This document shows positions 43,590 to 51,488 of a stretch of DNA of 64,000 bases, piece by piece. Below the pieces are notes generated by a model. The model was not told where the DNA came from. It did not search any database and saw only the letters and a list, made by a program, of their open reading frames with translations. Every line of letters starts with the position of its first letter. The first letter of the stretch is position 1. Position numbers and translations under genes: made by a program. The stretch covers positions 1 through 64,000 of the forward strand of contig JBIICN010000013.1 of assembly GCA_044238845.1 (NCBI GenBank), written 5' to 3'. The stretch is from UBA4416 sp044238845 (GTDB lineage: Bacteria > Bacteroidota > Bacteroidia > B-17B0 > Aurantibacillaceae).

Positions 43590-44576
43590 TTATCTATTTA
43601 GCGTTTCTAAATTACGATGTTCGGTTTTATTTAGTTCTTCTTTTGATAAAGATTTGAAATAATCATACGTAATTTTTAAACCTTCAGCTCTGTTTACTTT
43701 TGGTGTCCAGCCTAAAATTTCTTTTGCTTTTGTAATATCTGGTTTACGTTGTTTAGGATCATCTTTAGGTAATGCCAACGAAATTAATTTTTGATTAGAG
43801 CCAGTTAATTTTAAAATCTCATCAGCAAAATCTTTGATACTAATCTCGTCTGGGTTCCCAATGTTTACTGGTAAGTGATAATCACTCATTAATAAACGGT
43901 AAATACCTTCCACTAAATCGTCTACAAAACAAAAACTACGTGTTTGGCTGCCATCACCAAACATGGTTAAGTCTTCGCCACGTAACGCTTGACCAATAAA
44001 GGCAGGTAATACGCGCCCATCGTTTAATCTCATTTTTGGTCCGTATGTATTAAAAATGCGAATGATACGAGTTTCTAAGCCATGAGTTTCGTGGTAAGCC
44101 ATTGTTAAGGCTTCCATAAAACGTTTTGCTTCGTCATAACATCCACGTGGGCCAACTGGATTTACATTTCCCCAATATTCTTCTGTTTGAGGATGCACTG
44201 CTGGATCTCCATATACTTCACTGGTTGAAGCAACCAATACTCTTGCTTTTTTCACACGAGCAAATCCTAAAACGTTATGTGTTCCTAACGAAGATACTTT
44301 TAAAGTTTGAATAGGAATTTTTAAATAGTCAATAGGGCTTGCTGGAGATGCAAAATGTAAAATATAGTCGATGTTACCTGGTACATGTATAAATTTACTT
44401 ACATCATGATGATAAAATTCGAACTGAGGTAATTTAAATAAATGTTCAATGTTTTTTAAATCACCAGTTACCAAGTTATCCATGGCAACCACCTGCATAC
44501 CTTCTTTAATAAAACGGTCACATAAATGCGAACCTAAAAATCCTGCTGCTCCTGTTATTAAAATTCTTTTTTGCAT
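43590..44576 (-). CDS. UDP-glucuronate decarboxylase (UDP-xylose synthase)
   Basis: A 328-residue short-chain dehydrogenase/epimerase-type enzyme. NAD-binding loop RILITGAAGFLGSHLCDRF, then VVAMDNLVTGDLKNIEHL, the active-site region STSEVYGDPAVHPQ, CYDEAKRFMEALTMAY with the YxxxK pair, and RIFNTYGPKMRLNDGRVLP. This last stretch is characteristic of UXS-type proteins. It converts UDP-glucuronate to UDP-xylose. The UDP-glucuronate is supplied by the dehydrogenase encoded just upstream (nine bases away), so the two genes form a two-step pathway. Confidence 0.93.
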   Translation of the reverse strand: MQKRILITGAAGFLGSHLCDRFIKEGMQVVAMDNLVTGDLKNIEHLFKLPQFEFYHHDVSKFIHVPGNIDYILHFASPASPIDYLKIPIQTLKVSSLGTHNVLGFARVKKARVLVASTSEVYGDPAVHPQTEEYWGNVNPVGPRGCYDEAKRFMEALTMAYHETHGLETRIIRIFNTYGPKMRLNDGRVLPAFIGQALRGEDLTMFGDGSQTRSFCFVDDLVEGIYRLLMSDYHLPVNIGNPDEISIKDFADEILKLTGSNQKLISLALPKDDPKQRKPDITKAKEILGWTPKVNRAEGLKITYDYFKSLSKEELNKTEHRNLETLNR

Positions 44577-44585
44577 AATATTTTA

Positions 44586-45908
44586 TTAATTAGTTCTTAC
44601 TCCTATACAGTAATAGCTGTAACCTATTTTTTTCATGTCTTGAGGGTCGAAAATATTTCTTCCATCAAATAATGTTTTTTGTTTTAAACGTTTAGTGATT
44701 TCATCAAAATTAGGTACTCTAAACTCTGGCCATTCTGTAACAATTAGTAAAGCATCTGCACCATCTAAGGTTCCATACATATCTACCGAGTATTCAATTG
44801 TATCTTTTAAAGTGTGTTTGGCTTCTTTCATTGCTACTGGATCGTAGGCAACAATACTTGCACCTTCTTTTAATAATTTTTCGATAATCACTAGTGATGG
44901 AGCTTCACGCATATCATCTGTTTTTGGTTTAAATGATAAACCCCATAATGCAAATTTCTTTCCTTTTAAATCTCCATTAAAATGTTTTTTTACTTTATCA
45001 AATAATACTTCTTTTTGACTTTCATTTACATTTTCAACAGCATTTAAAATACGCATGTCGTATTTATTTTCTTTAGCAGTTTTAATTAGTGCTTTTACAT
45101 CCTTAGGAAAACAACTTCCTCCGTAACCAACGCCAGGATAAATAAATTTTGTTCCAATACGAGCATCGCTACCAATACCTTTACGAACCATATTTACATC
45201 AGCACCCATAATCTCGCAAAGGTTTGCAATATCATTCATAAAACTGATTTTAGTGGCTAACATGGCATTAGCGGCATATTTAGTCATTTCTGCAGATGGA
45301 ATATCCATAAAATAAATTGGATGTCCGTTCATTAAAAATGGTTTGTATAATTTACGCATTAATTCTTCTGCTTCTGGTCTATCAACTCCAACTACAATTC
45401 TGTCGGGTTTCATAAAATCTTCAATCGCTGCACCTTCTTTTAAAAATTCAGGATTTGATGCTACGTATATATTTAAATTAGAGGCACGTTTTTCTAATTG
45501 TGTTTTTAGTGCTCCTCTTACTTTTTCGGCAGTACCAACTGGCACGGTACTTTTAGTAACTACCACTAAAGCATTTTGAGCATGCTCGCCAATACTTGAA
45601 GCAACCGCTAATACATATTTTAAATCAGCAGATCCATCTTCATCTGGTGGCGTACCAACTGCAATAAAAACAACTTCAGCCCCCTGGATGCTATCTTTTA
45701 ATGAAGTAGAAAAATGTAAACGTTTTTTCTCAACGTTACGTTTTACCATTTCGTCTAAACCTGGCTCATAAATAGGTAATATACCTTTATGCAAATTATC
45801 AATTTTATTTTGATCAATATCTATACAGGTTACATCCATTCCTACTTCGGCAAAGCATGTCCCTGTTACTAATCCTACGTATCCTGTTCCTACAATTGCT
45901 ACTTTCAT
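44586..45908 (-). CDS. ugd: UDP-glucose 6-dehydrogenase
   Basis: A 440-residue enzyme oxidising UDP-glucose to UDP-glucuronate with two NAD. Dinucleotide-binding start MKVAIVGTGYVGLVTGTCFAEVG; VAVGTPPDEDGSADL near residue 85; STVPVGTAEKVR near 122; the catalytic Cys in GVGYGGSCFPKDVKAL near residue 262; and WGLSFKPKTDDMREAPS near 325. The length and motif spacing are those of bacterial Ugd. It feeds the UDP-xylose synthase gene immediately downstream. Confidence 0.96.
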   Translation of the reverse strand: MKVAIVGTGYVGLVTGTCFAEVGMDVTCIDIDQNKIDNLHKGILPIYEPGLDEMVKRNVEKKRLHFSTSLKDSIQGAEVVFIAVGTPPDEDGSADLKYVLAVASSIGEHAQNALVVVTKSTVPVGTAEKVRGALKTQLEKRASNLNIYVASNPEFLKEGAAIEDFMKPDRIVVGVDRPEAEELMRKLYKPFLMNGHPIYFMDIPSAEMTKYAANAMLATKISFMNDIANLCEIMGADVNMVRKGIGSDARIGTKFIYPGVGYGGSCFPKDVKALIKTAKENKYDMRILNAVENVNESQKEVLFDKVKKHFNGDLKGKKFALWGLSFKPKTDDMREAPSLVIIEKLLKEGASIVAYDPVAMKEAKHTLKDTIEYSVDMYGTLDGADALLIVTEWPEFRVPNFDEITKRLKQKTLFDGRNIFDPQDMKKIGYSYYCIGVRTN

Positions 45909-45953
45909 AATTTATTTGTTTTTGACTTATTAAATTGTATTCTATTTCTATTT

Positions 45954-46457
45954 TTACCAAAATAATGACCTAAGAAATCCAGCTTTTTTTATACAACGCT
46001 GAATACTAATATCATATGTCTCCATAGTCTTGATATCTAGACAATATTGCTTCGCTTTTTTAAATGCTTTAACGGCATCCTTATTATTCCCTTGCAATTC
46101 ATACATAATACCATATTCATTATAAATCGTAGGTTTACTTATTGTGTGAATTGTTAAGCACTGGTCTAAATGTTTCTTTAGTTCTTCAAATCTATTTTGA
46201 CCTGATAATAGATAGGAGTAATTTATATATGAAGCATGATATGTTGGTTCTGATTTCATGGCTTGTTTGTAATGTAATTCAGCTTTTGCATGCTCTCCCA
46301 ATTTTGTTTCATATATCCAACCAATGTGATTATGCGCTTTTCCAAAACTTGGTTCTTCTAAAATGATCGACTGCAATAAAACCATTGCTTCTGAAATTTT
46401 ATTTTCTTTAATTAATTGGTCGGCTCGTAAAAAATCTTCATTGAATTTATTTTCCAT
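45954..46457 (-). CDS. Small TPR protein
   Basis: A 167-residue cytoplasmic protein with no signal peptide. It contains at least three degenerate tetratricopeptide repeats: KAHNHIGWIYETKLGEHAKAELHYKQ region near residue 40, TYHASYINYSYLLSGQNRF near 72, and TIYNEYGIMYELQGNNKDAVKAFKKA near 112. Such proteins scaffold protein-protein contacts. It is seven bases downstream of the aminotransferase gene and 45 bases upstream of ugd, suggesting a place in the sugar-nucleotide operon, but no specific role can be given. Confidence 0.8.
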   Translation of the reverse strand: MENKFNEDFLRADQLIKENKISEAMVLLQSIILEEPSFGKAHNHIGWIYETKLGEHAKAELHYKQAMKSEPTYHASYINYSYLLSGQNRFEELKKHLDQCLTIHTISKPTIYNEYGIMYELQGNNKDAVKAFKKAKQYCLDIKTMETYDISIQRCIKKAGFLRSLFW

Positions 46458-46464
46458 CTGCTTA

Positions 46465-47616
46465 CTAATTAACTAATTCTAATAAGTTATCTGTGATATA
46501 TTTTAAAGTATCTTCATCCATTTCTGTATGCATAGGCAATGATAAAACCGTTGCACATAATTTTTCTGTTACAGGAAAGTCACCTTTTTTAAAACGATCA
46601 CTTTTGTAAGCGTTTTGTTCGTGCAATGGAATAGGGTAATAGATCATAGCTGGAATCCCACGCTCTGATAATTGTTCTTTTAATTTAGTTCTATCAACTC
46701 CATTTAATTGTAAGGTATATTGATGAAACACATGCGTAGAATTTTTAACTCTTACAGGTGTTTTTAATTTTGGATGATTTGCTAATGCTTTATCATAGTA
46801 ATCTGCGGCCTTATTTCGAGCGGCAGCGTATTCATCTAAATGTTTTAATTTTGCTTTTAATACTACTGCTTGAATAGTATCTAAACGTGAATTAACACCT
46901 AATACGTCATGAACGTATTGTACACTTTGGCCATGATGTGCTACCATGCGTAATTTTTTCGCTAATACATCATCATTAGTGTAAATAGCACCGCCATCGC
47001 CATAGCAGCCTAAATTTTTACTTGGGAAAAATGATGTACAACCAATAGTTCCAATAGTTCCTGCTTTAGTTTTTTTACCATCACTAAATGTATAGTCAGC
47101 TCCAATAGCTTGCGCTACATCTTCAATGACAAATAAATTATGTTTTTCAGCTAGAGCCATGATGCGCTCCATATCGGCACATTGACCAAATAAATGAACT
47201 GGGACAATGGCTTTTGTTTTTGGAGTAATGGCTTTTTCAATCGCTTCAATGTCAATATCAAATGTGTTGGGATATACATCTACTAAAACTGGAGTTAAGC
47301 CTAATAAGCCAATAACTTCAGCCGTTGCTACATATGTAAAACTTGCCGTAATGACTTCATCACCTGGTTTTAAATCTAAAGCCATCATGGCTATTTGTAA
47401 AGCATCCGTTCCATTAGCACATGGTATAACATGCTTAACATTTAAATACTTTTCTAAATCTGATTGAAATTCTTTTACAGCGGGGCCGTTAATAAAAGCG
47501 GTGGTGTTAATCACTTCTTGTATTCCTGCATCAACTTCTGCTTTTATTTTTTCGTATTGACCTTTTAAGTCAACCATTTGTATTTTTTTGGTAAGAGTGG
47601 CCATTATAAACTTCAA
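46465..47616 (-). CDS. DegT/DnrJ/EryC1/StrS aminotransferase (sugar aminotransferase)
   Basis: A 383-residue PLP enzyme. Characteristic stretches: YLNVKHVIPCANGTDALQIA near residue 60, GDEVITASFTYVATAEVI, VHLFGQCADMERI near 140, IEDVAQAIGA, and the PLP lysine in TSFFPSKNLGCYGDGGAI near residue 200. The frame allows starts at Met1, Met5 or Met14; family members usually begin close to IQMVDLKGQYEKIK, so the true start may be at 47604 or 47577. It aminates a keto-sugar nucleotide, probably for UDP-linked amino sugars of O-antigen or glycan; its sugar substrate is unknown. Confidence 0.9.
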   Translation of the reverse strand: MKFIMATLTKKIQMVDLKGQYEKIKAEVDAGIQEVINTTAFINGPAVKEFQSDLEKYLNVKHVIPCANGTDALQIAMMALDLKPGDEVITASFTYVATAEVIGLLGLTPVLVDVYPNTFDIDIEAIEKAITPKTKAIVPVHLFGQCADMERIMALAEKHNLFVIEDVAQAIGADYTFSDGKKTKAGTIGTIGCTSFFPSKNLGCYGDGGAIYTNDDVLAKKLRMVAHHGQSVQYVHDVLGVNSRLDTIQAVVLKAKLKHLDEYAAARNKAADYYDKALANHPKLKTPVRVKNSTHVFHQYTLQLNGVDRTKLKEQLSERGIPAMIYYPIPLHEQNAYKSDRFKKGDFPVTEKLCATVLSLPMHTEMDEDTLKYITDNLLELVN

Positions 47617-47728
47617 ATTGTATCATGCGAATATAACGATTTTGACTCATCTAAACGACCATAAATGCAAAATATTTACGTGATAAATTTGAGTTGTTTT
47701 TAATTTTATTAGAAAACTGATGTAAGTT

Positions 47729-49153
47729 TTATTCGAAAAAATCATCCGAAAAATTCATCAAATAAATCTTTTCGCTAGCCCTAGTAAAAGCGGTGTACAG
47801 CCATCTAATATATTCTACATTCAACATTTCTTTGGTTAAATATCCTTGGTCGATAAATACACATGGCCACTGGCCACCTTGCGCTTTGTGGCAGGTTACG
47901 GCATAGTTAAATTTTACTTGTAAAGCATTAAAGTAAGGATTCTTTTTGAGGTAAGCCATGCGTAAGCCTTTAATAGGTTGGTCGGCCACGTCTTCCATCA
48001 CCGCTTCAAATAAAAACTGCTGTTGCTCTTTTGTTAGAGCAGATGTATCAGTATTGATGGAGTCTAATAATAGATTTAAAGTAATTTCTGGAGAATCAGG
48101 ATAATCACATAATTCTACAATGCATTCTGCAAAGTTAAAACCATATAATTCTTTTCGGCCAGTTATTTTTTTAATTTGTAAACTATCTCCATTGGCAATA
48201 AATCCAGCTTCTGTTTTTTCATCTAACCAAAAGTAATTATTCTTTACTACCATCATTAAATCTCCGCCACATAAATCATCATCCATATATCTAATGCGAG
48301 TTCTAACGGCTTGATTAAATAAATTGGCACGTTTGTTACTTCTAGTTACAATCAATACATCATTAAATCCGTACTTACTGTAGGCATTATTTAGTGCATC
48401 CTCTAGTTCATCTCCACTTAATCTCACCACATCTTTAAATGGTTGAAGCTTTGGAAATTCATCGCTTTCGTTGGCGATACATTCTCTTAAGTGTGTTGCA
48501 TTAACTAAAATCCCACTAGCATCTTGCTGCCTAGCAACTTGTTTTAACTCGATGTGTTTGATGTTGAAATGATAGGCGGCTTTTAAATAATCAATATTTA
48601 ATGCAGGACTTTCATGACTTCCAACTGGTGGCAATTGAGCCGTATCACCTACCAATATTAATTTACAATTATCGCCAGAATATACGTATTCAAATAAACT
48701 TTCTAGTAGACTTCCATATACCGATTCTGAGTTAGGATTGTCTAACCCTATCATCGATGCTTCATCAACAATAAAAACTGTATTTCGGTGTAAATTCTCG
48801 GCTAAAGTAAACTGCACACCTCCGTCGTTAGTAGGTATTTTTCGAAATATTTTTTTGTGAATAGTTTGGGCGGGTCTTTCCGAATAATTTGAGAGAACCT
48901 TTGCCGCTCTTCCAGTTGGAGCTAACAAGGCACTTCTCCATTTAAAAGATGGTAAAGTTTTTGATAATGCAGCTACCATATTTGTCTTTCCAGTACCAGC
49001 ATACCCTTTAATCACCATGATTTCACGTTCATTATTGTTCAACATGAATTCGGCTAGCAAACTAATAAGATTTGATTGGTCAGAATTTGGAGTGAAACTT
49101 AAATAGCTAAGAAATATAGATGTAAATGATTGGATATTCAATGGTTTATTCAA
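47729..49153 (-). CDS. RecD-like/UvrD-type ATP-dependent helicase
   Basis: A 474-residue superfamily 1 helicase of the short RecD2-like type. Walker A is MVIKGYAGTGKTNMV near residue 52, motif II FIVDEASMIGLD near 133, motif III KLILVGDTAQLPPVGSH near 162. The C-terminal 2B/UvrD_C_2-type region holds FNYAVTCHKAQGGQW near 425 and RWLYTAFTRASEKIYLM (motif VI). There is no nuclease domain. Such stand-alone helicases are common in Bacteroidota and may act in recombination or replication restart; this is inferred from the family. It is separate from the sugar genes, with an A/T-rich gap of 112 bases. Confidence 0.92.
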   Translation of the reverse strand: MNKPLNIQSFTSIFLSYLSFTPNSDQSNLISLLAEFMLNNNEREIMVIKGYAGTGKTNMVAALSKTLPSFKWRSALLAPTGRAAKVLSNYSERPAQTIHKKIFRKIPTNDGGVQFTLAENLHRNTVFIVDEASMIGLDNPNSESVYGSLLESLFEYVYSGDNCKLILVGDTAQLPPVGSHESPALNIDYLKAAYHFNIKHIELKQVARQQDASGILVNATHLRECIANESDEFPKLQPFKDVVRLSGDELEDALNNAYSKYGFNDVLIVTRSNKRANLFNQAVRTRIRYMDDDLCGGDLMMVVKNNYFWLDEKTEAGFIANGDSLQIKKITGRKELYGFNFAECIVELCDYPDSPEITLNLLLDSINTDTSALTKEQQQFLFEAVMEDVADQPIKGLRMAYLKKNPYFNALQVKFNYAVTCHKAQGGQWPCVFIDQGYLTKEMLNVEYIRWLYTAFTRASEKIYLMNFSDDFFE

Positions 49154-49165
49154 AGTAAATGAAAA

Positions 49166-50131
49166 TTAAAAATCAAAATCCGGGCATTTAGCAACACTTC
49201 GTTTGCCCTTATCATCCATCATATTAGTCATCATGGGTGTTAAACCAAGCATAAATTCAACAGTGTGAGGAGCTGCGGCACGCATTTTATTTATACTATA
49301 ATCATAAGAAAATCCAGCGGTTAAATTTTTCAAGAAACGTATTTGAAAAATACCTGATACAAAATCTTTATTTCTTAAGGTTACTCCAACACCAACTCGT
49401 TTTTTAAAGTATGCCATTAGATTTCCTTCAATACTTGGAATGCCTATAAAGGAGCTGTGAACGTTAATTGCAGGAATTAATATAACACTGTTCTCTAAAA
49501 TAAATTTCCTTCCTAACGACACGTACATTTGTTGAACTAATACTGATTTTGTTCCAACTTGTTTATCGCCTTGAACTTGTCTGTTTTTATATATTTGATG
49601 AATAGAAATATCTAAAAATGATTTTTTATTATAAAGCCTTATACCAGGAATAAAATTAGGATAAGTTAAAAAGTAATTTGAGTGAGTGGCGGCATAAACA
49701 GGATCGTCAATCGAAATTCGTGTTCTGTCAAAAGCCATATTTCTAACACCTGCAAAAATACCAAACGACATATTTAGTCTTTTACTCAATGGTAAATGAA
49801 GCGTGTATGAAAGATAATAGTTTTCATTTCTAAATAAACCAACCTTTTCTCTACCCATATAAATGCCTACGTTATGCCAACGTCTGTAACTTCTTTTTGG
49901 TTTAAAAGTGTAGTTCGCACTTAAAAAATTTGTGGCAGGTGCGTTATCAAAACCAATCCATTGTTGTCTTCCTCCAATAATAACTTCTAAGCCCGCGTTG
50001 ATATTTGTGCCAGCTGAAGCTGGATTGTAACCGTATTTATTAAATGTAAATTGAGTAAATTGTACAGTTTGTTGTGCAAACATAAAGTACGAGAGAATTA
50101 TAAAAGTATATGTTAATAGTTTTTTGATCAT
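49166..50131 (-). CDS. PorP/SprF-family type IX secretion membrane protein (second paralogue)
   Basis: A 321-residue outer-membrane beta-barrel-type protein. Signal peptide KKLLTYTFIILSYFMFAQQ, then the PorP/SprF signature QFTQFTFNKYGYNPASAGT and the IIGGRQQWIGFDNAPATNF motif near residue 50, with LSLxYTLHLPLSKRLNMSFGIFAG-type strands after it. It overlaps by four bases the upstream gene for a type B sorting-domain protein. This matches the finding in Flavobacterium that type B cargos need a dedicated PorP/SprF-like partner. It is paralogous to the PorP at 54610-55590. Confidence 0.93.
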   Translation of the reverse strand: MIKKLLTYTFIILSYFMFAQQTVQFTQFTFNKYGYNPASAGTNINAGLEVIIGGRQQWIGFDNAPATNFLSANYTFKPKRSYRRWHNVGIYMGREKVGLFRNENYYLSYTLHLPLSKRLNMSFGIFAGVRNMAFDRTRISIDDPVYAATHSNYFLTYPNFIPGIRLYNKKSFLDISIHQIYKNRQVQGDKQVGTKSVLVQQMYVSLGRKFILENSVILIPAINVHSSFIGIPSIEGNLMAYFKKRVGVGVTLRNKDFVSGIFQIRFLKNLTAGFSYDYSINKMRAAAPHTVEFMLGLTPMMTNMMDDKGKRSVAKCPDFDF

Positions 50132-50679
50132 CTTATAATACTTACATCACCTTTAATAAAATCTTTTTTATTTGCTTTATCTAGATACAAAACATAATAA
50201 TAAGTTGCATCAGGTAGAGGCAACAATATGCTTGATGCATCCCAAGGTGTAAAAGAACCAGACTGACGATGAACTAATTGCCCCCAACGATTATAAACAT
50301 ATAAATCAAAATTTGGAAAATGTTCTATTCTCGAAATATTCCAAGTATCATTATACCCATCACCATTTGGCGTAAAATTGTTTTCGGGTATTGGTTCACA
50401 GATCAATTCTTCAATTGTAAAATTAATAGTGGTATCGTTACTTAAATTATCAGTAATAGTAACCGAATAATCACCTTTTTCTAATTGTCCTATACTACTT
50501 GAAATTGACCCTGTACTCCATACTATTTGGATTGGCTGTGAGCCAGTAATTATGTTTATAGAGGCTTCACCTAATACACAAGGTCGTTCATTTTTTTCAA
50601 ATGAAACTGATAAATCTTGTCCGCTAATTTTTAAAAAAATCAGGAAGAATAAAGAAAATATGTAGTAATGTTTTTTCAC
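50128..50679 (-). CDS. Secreted protein with gliding-motility-type (CHU_C/type B) C-terminal sorting domain
   Basis: A 183-residue protein. Signal peptide MKKHYYIFSLFFLIFLKISG; residues of about 22-95 are a single SprB-like repeat (GEASINIITGSQPIQIVWSTG ... GDYSVTITDN); the last approximately 85 residues are a type B CTD: NNFTPNGDGYNDTWNISRIE, FDLYVYNRWGQLVHRQ, WDASSILLPLPDATYYYVLY. It is small for this class, which usually carries large adhesive regions. It overlaps the downstream PorP-like gene and the upstream TPR gene by four bases each, forming a three-gene operon that encodes a cargo and its likely secretion partner. Confidence 0.93.
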   Translation of the reverse strand: MKKHYYIFSLFFLIFLKISGQDLSVSFEKNERPCVLGEASINIITGSQPIQIVWSTGSISSSIGQLEKGDYSVTITDNLSNDTTINFTIEELICEPIPENNFTPNGDGYNDTWNISRIEHFPNFDLYVYNRWGQLVHRQSGSFTPWDASSILLPLPDATYYYVLYLDKANKKDFIKGDVSIIR

Positions 50680-51380
50680 TTACAAAAAATCTGTATTAAA
50701 TCATTAGCCGCTTCTATTCCTTCATTTTTTGCGCTTTGCAATGTTTCACAAGCGTTTACCTTGTCGCCATTTTGTGAATAAACATATGCTAAGGCGATGT
50801 ATGCTTCTGTGTAATGTTGATCTATTTCTATTGCTTTTTTGTAATCCGTAATAGCAGCCAGATAGTTTTCTGATAATTCTTGCCAATAAGCTCTGTTGTA
50901 AAATGCCATCGCATAATTGGGGTTAATAGAAATACATTTATCTAAATCTTTAATAGCGTTTGAATAATCTTCTAATAAGCCTTTTGCCAGAGCCCTATTA
51001 TAAAAGGCTTTTTCATGATTAGGATTTATCTCAATAACTTTATTAAAATAAGATATAGCATCTGGATACTTTTCTTTTTTCGCAGCTAATAATCCTTTCA
51101 GAAAATACGCTTCGTAATAATCTGGATTTAATTGCAGTAATTGTGAAATAGAAATATTGGCTTCTTTTAATTGATTTAATTTTATTTGTGAGTACGCTTT
51201 AAGATATATTATACTATCAAATTGTATTTCTGAAGTATTCATCGAATTTATTTCATCAATGGTTAATTGATAATTTTTTGTGCCAAAAGTTTCTTTTACT
51301 TTTTGCGCATTAGTTTGACTAATGCCATAAACACTCATCAAAACAAACACGACCAATAAATATTTTAAACTTAATTTCAA
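50676..51380 (-). CDS. Secreted TPR protein of the PorP/type B cargo operon
   Basis: A 234-residue protein with signal peptide MKLSLKYLLVVFVLMSVYGISQ and five or so tetratricopeptide repeats, for example YYEAYFLKGLLAAKKEKYPDA, HEKAFYNRALAKGLLEDYSNA, YAMAFYNRAYWQELSENYLAA and YTEAYIALAYVYSQNGDKVNA. It probably sits in the periplasm or on the outer membrane as a scaffold. It overlaps the type B cargo gene by four bases. TPR proteins (such as SprE-like ones) take part in T9SS function in some species, so an assembly role is plausible, but this is inference from position. Confidence 0.85.
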   Translation of the reverse strand: MKLSLKYLLVVFVLMSVYGISQTNAQKVKETFGTKNYQLTIDEINSMNTSEIQFDSIIYLKAYSQIKLNQLKEANISISQLLQLNPDYYEAYFLKGLLAAKKEKYPDAISYFNKVIEINPNHEKAFYNRALAKGLLEDYSNAIKDLDKCISINPNYAMAFYNRAYWQELSENYLAAITDYKKAIEIDQHYTEAYIALAYVYSQNGDKVNACETLQSAKNEGIEAANDLIQIFCK

Positions 51381-51488
51381 TCCTTGCTTCTTGCTTTTTT
51401 TATTTTTTAACTATTTATTCATATACAGATTCGTGCCAAATTTGTAATCATTCTTCACACACAAATCTCACTTCGTAAATCGTACTTC

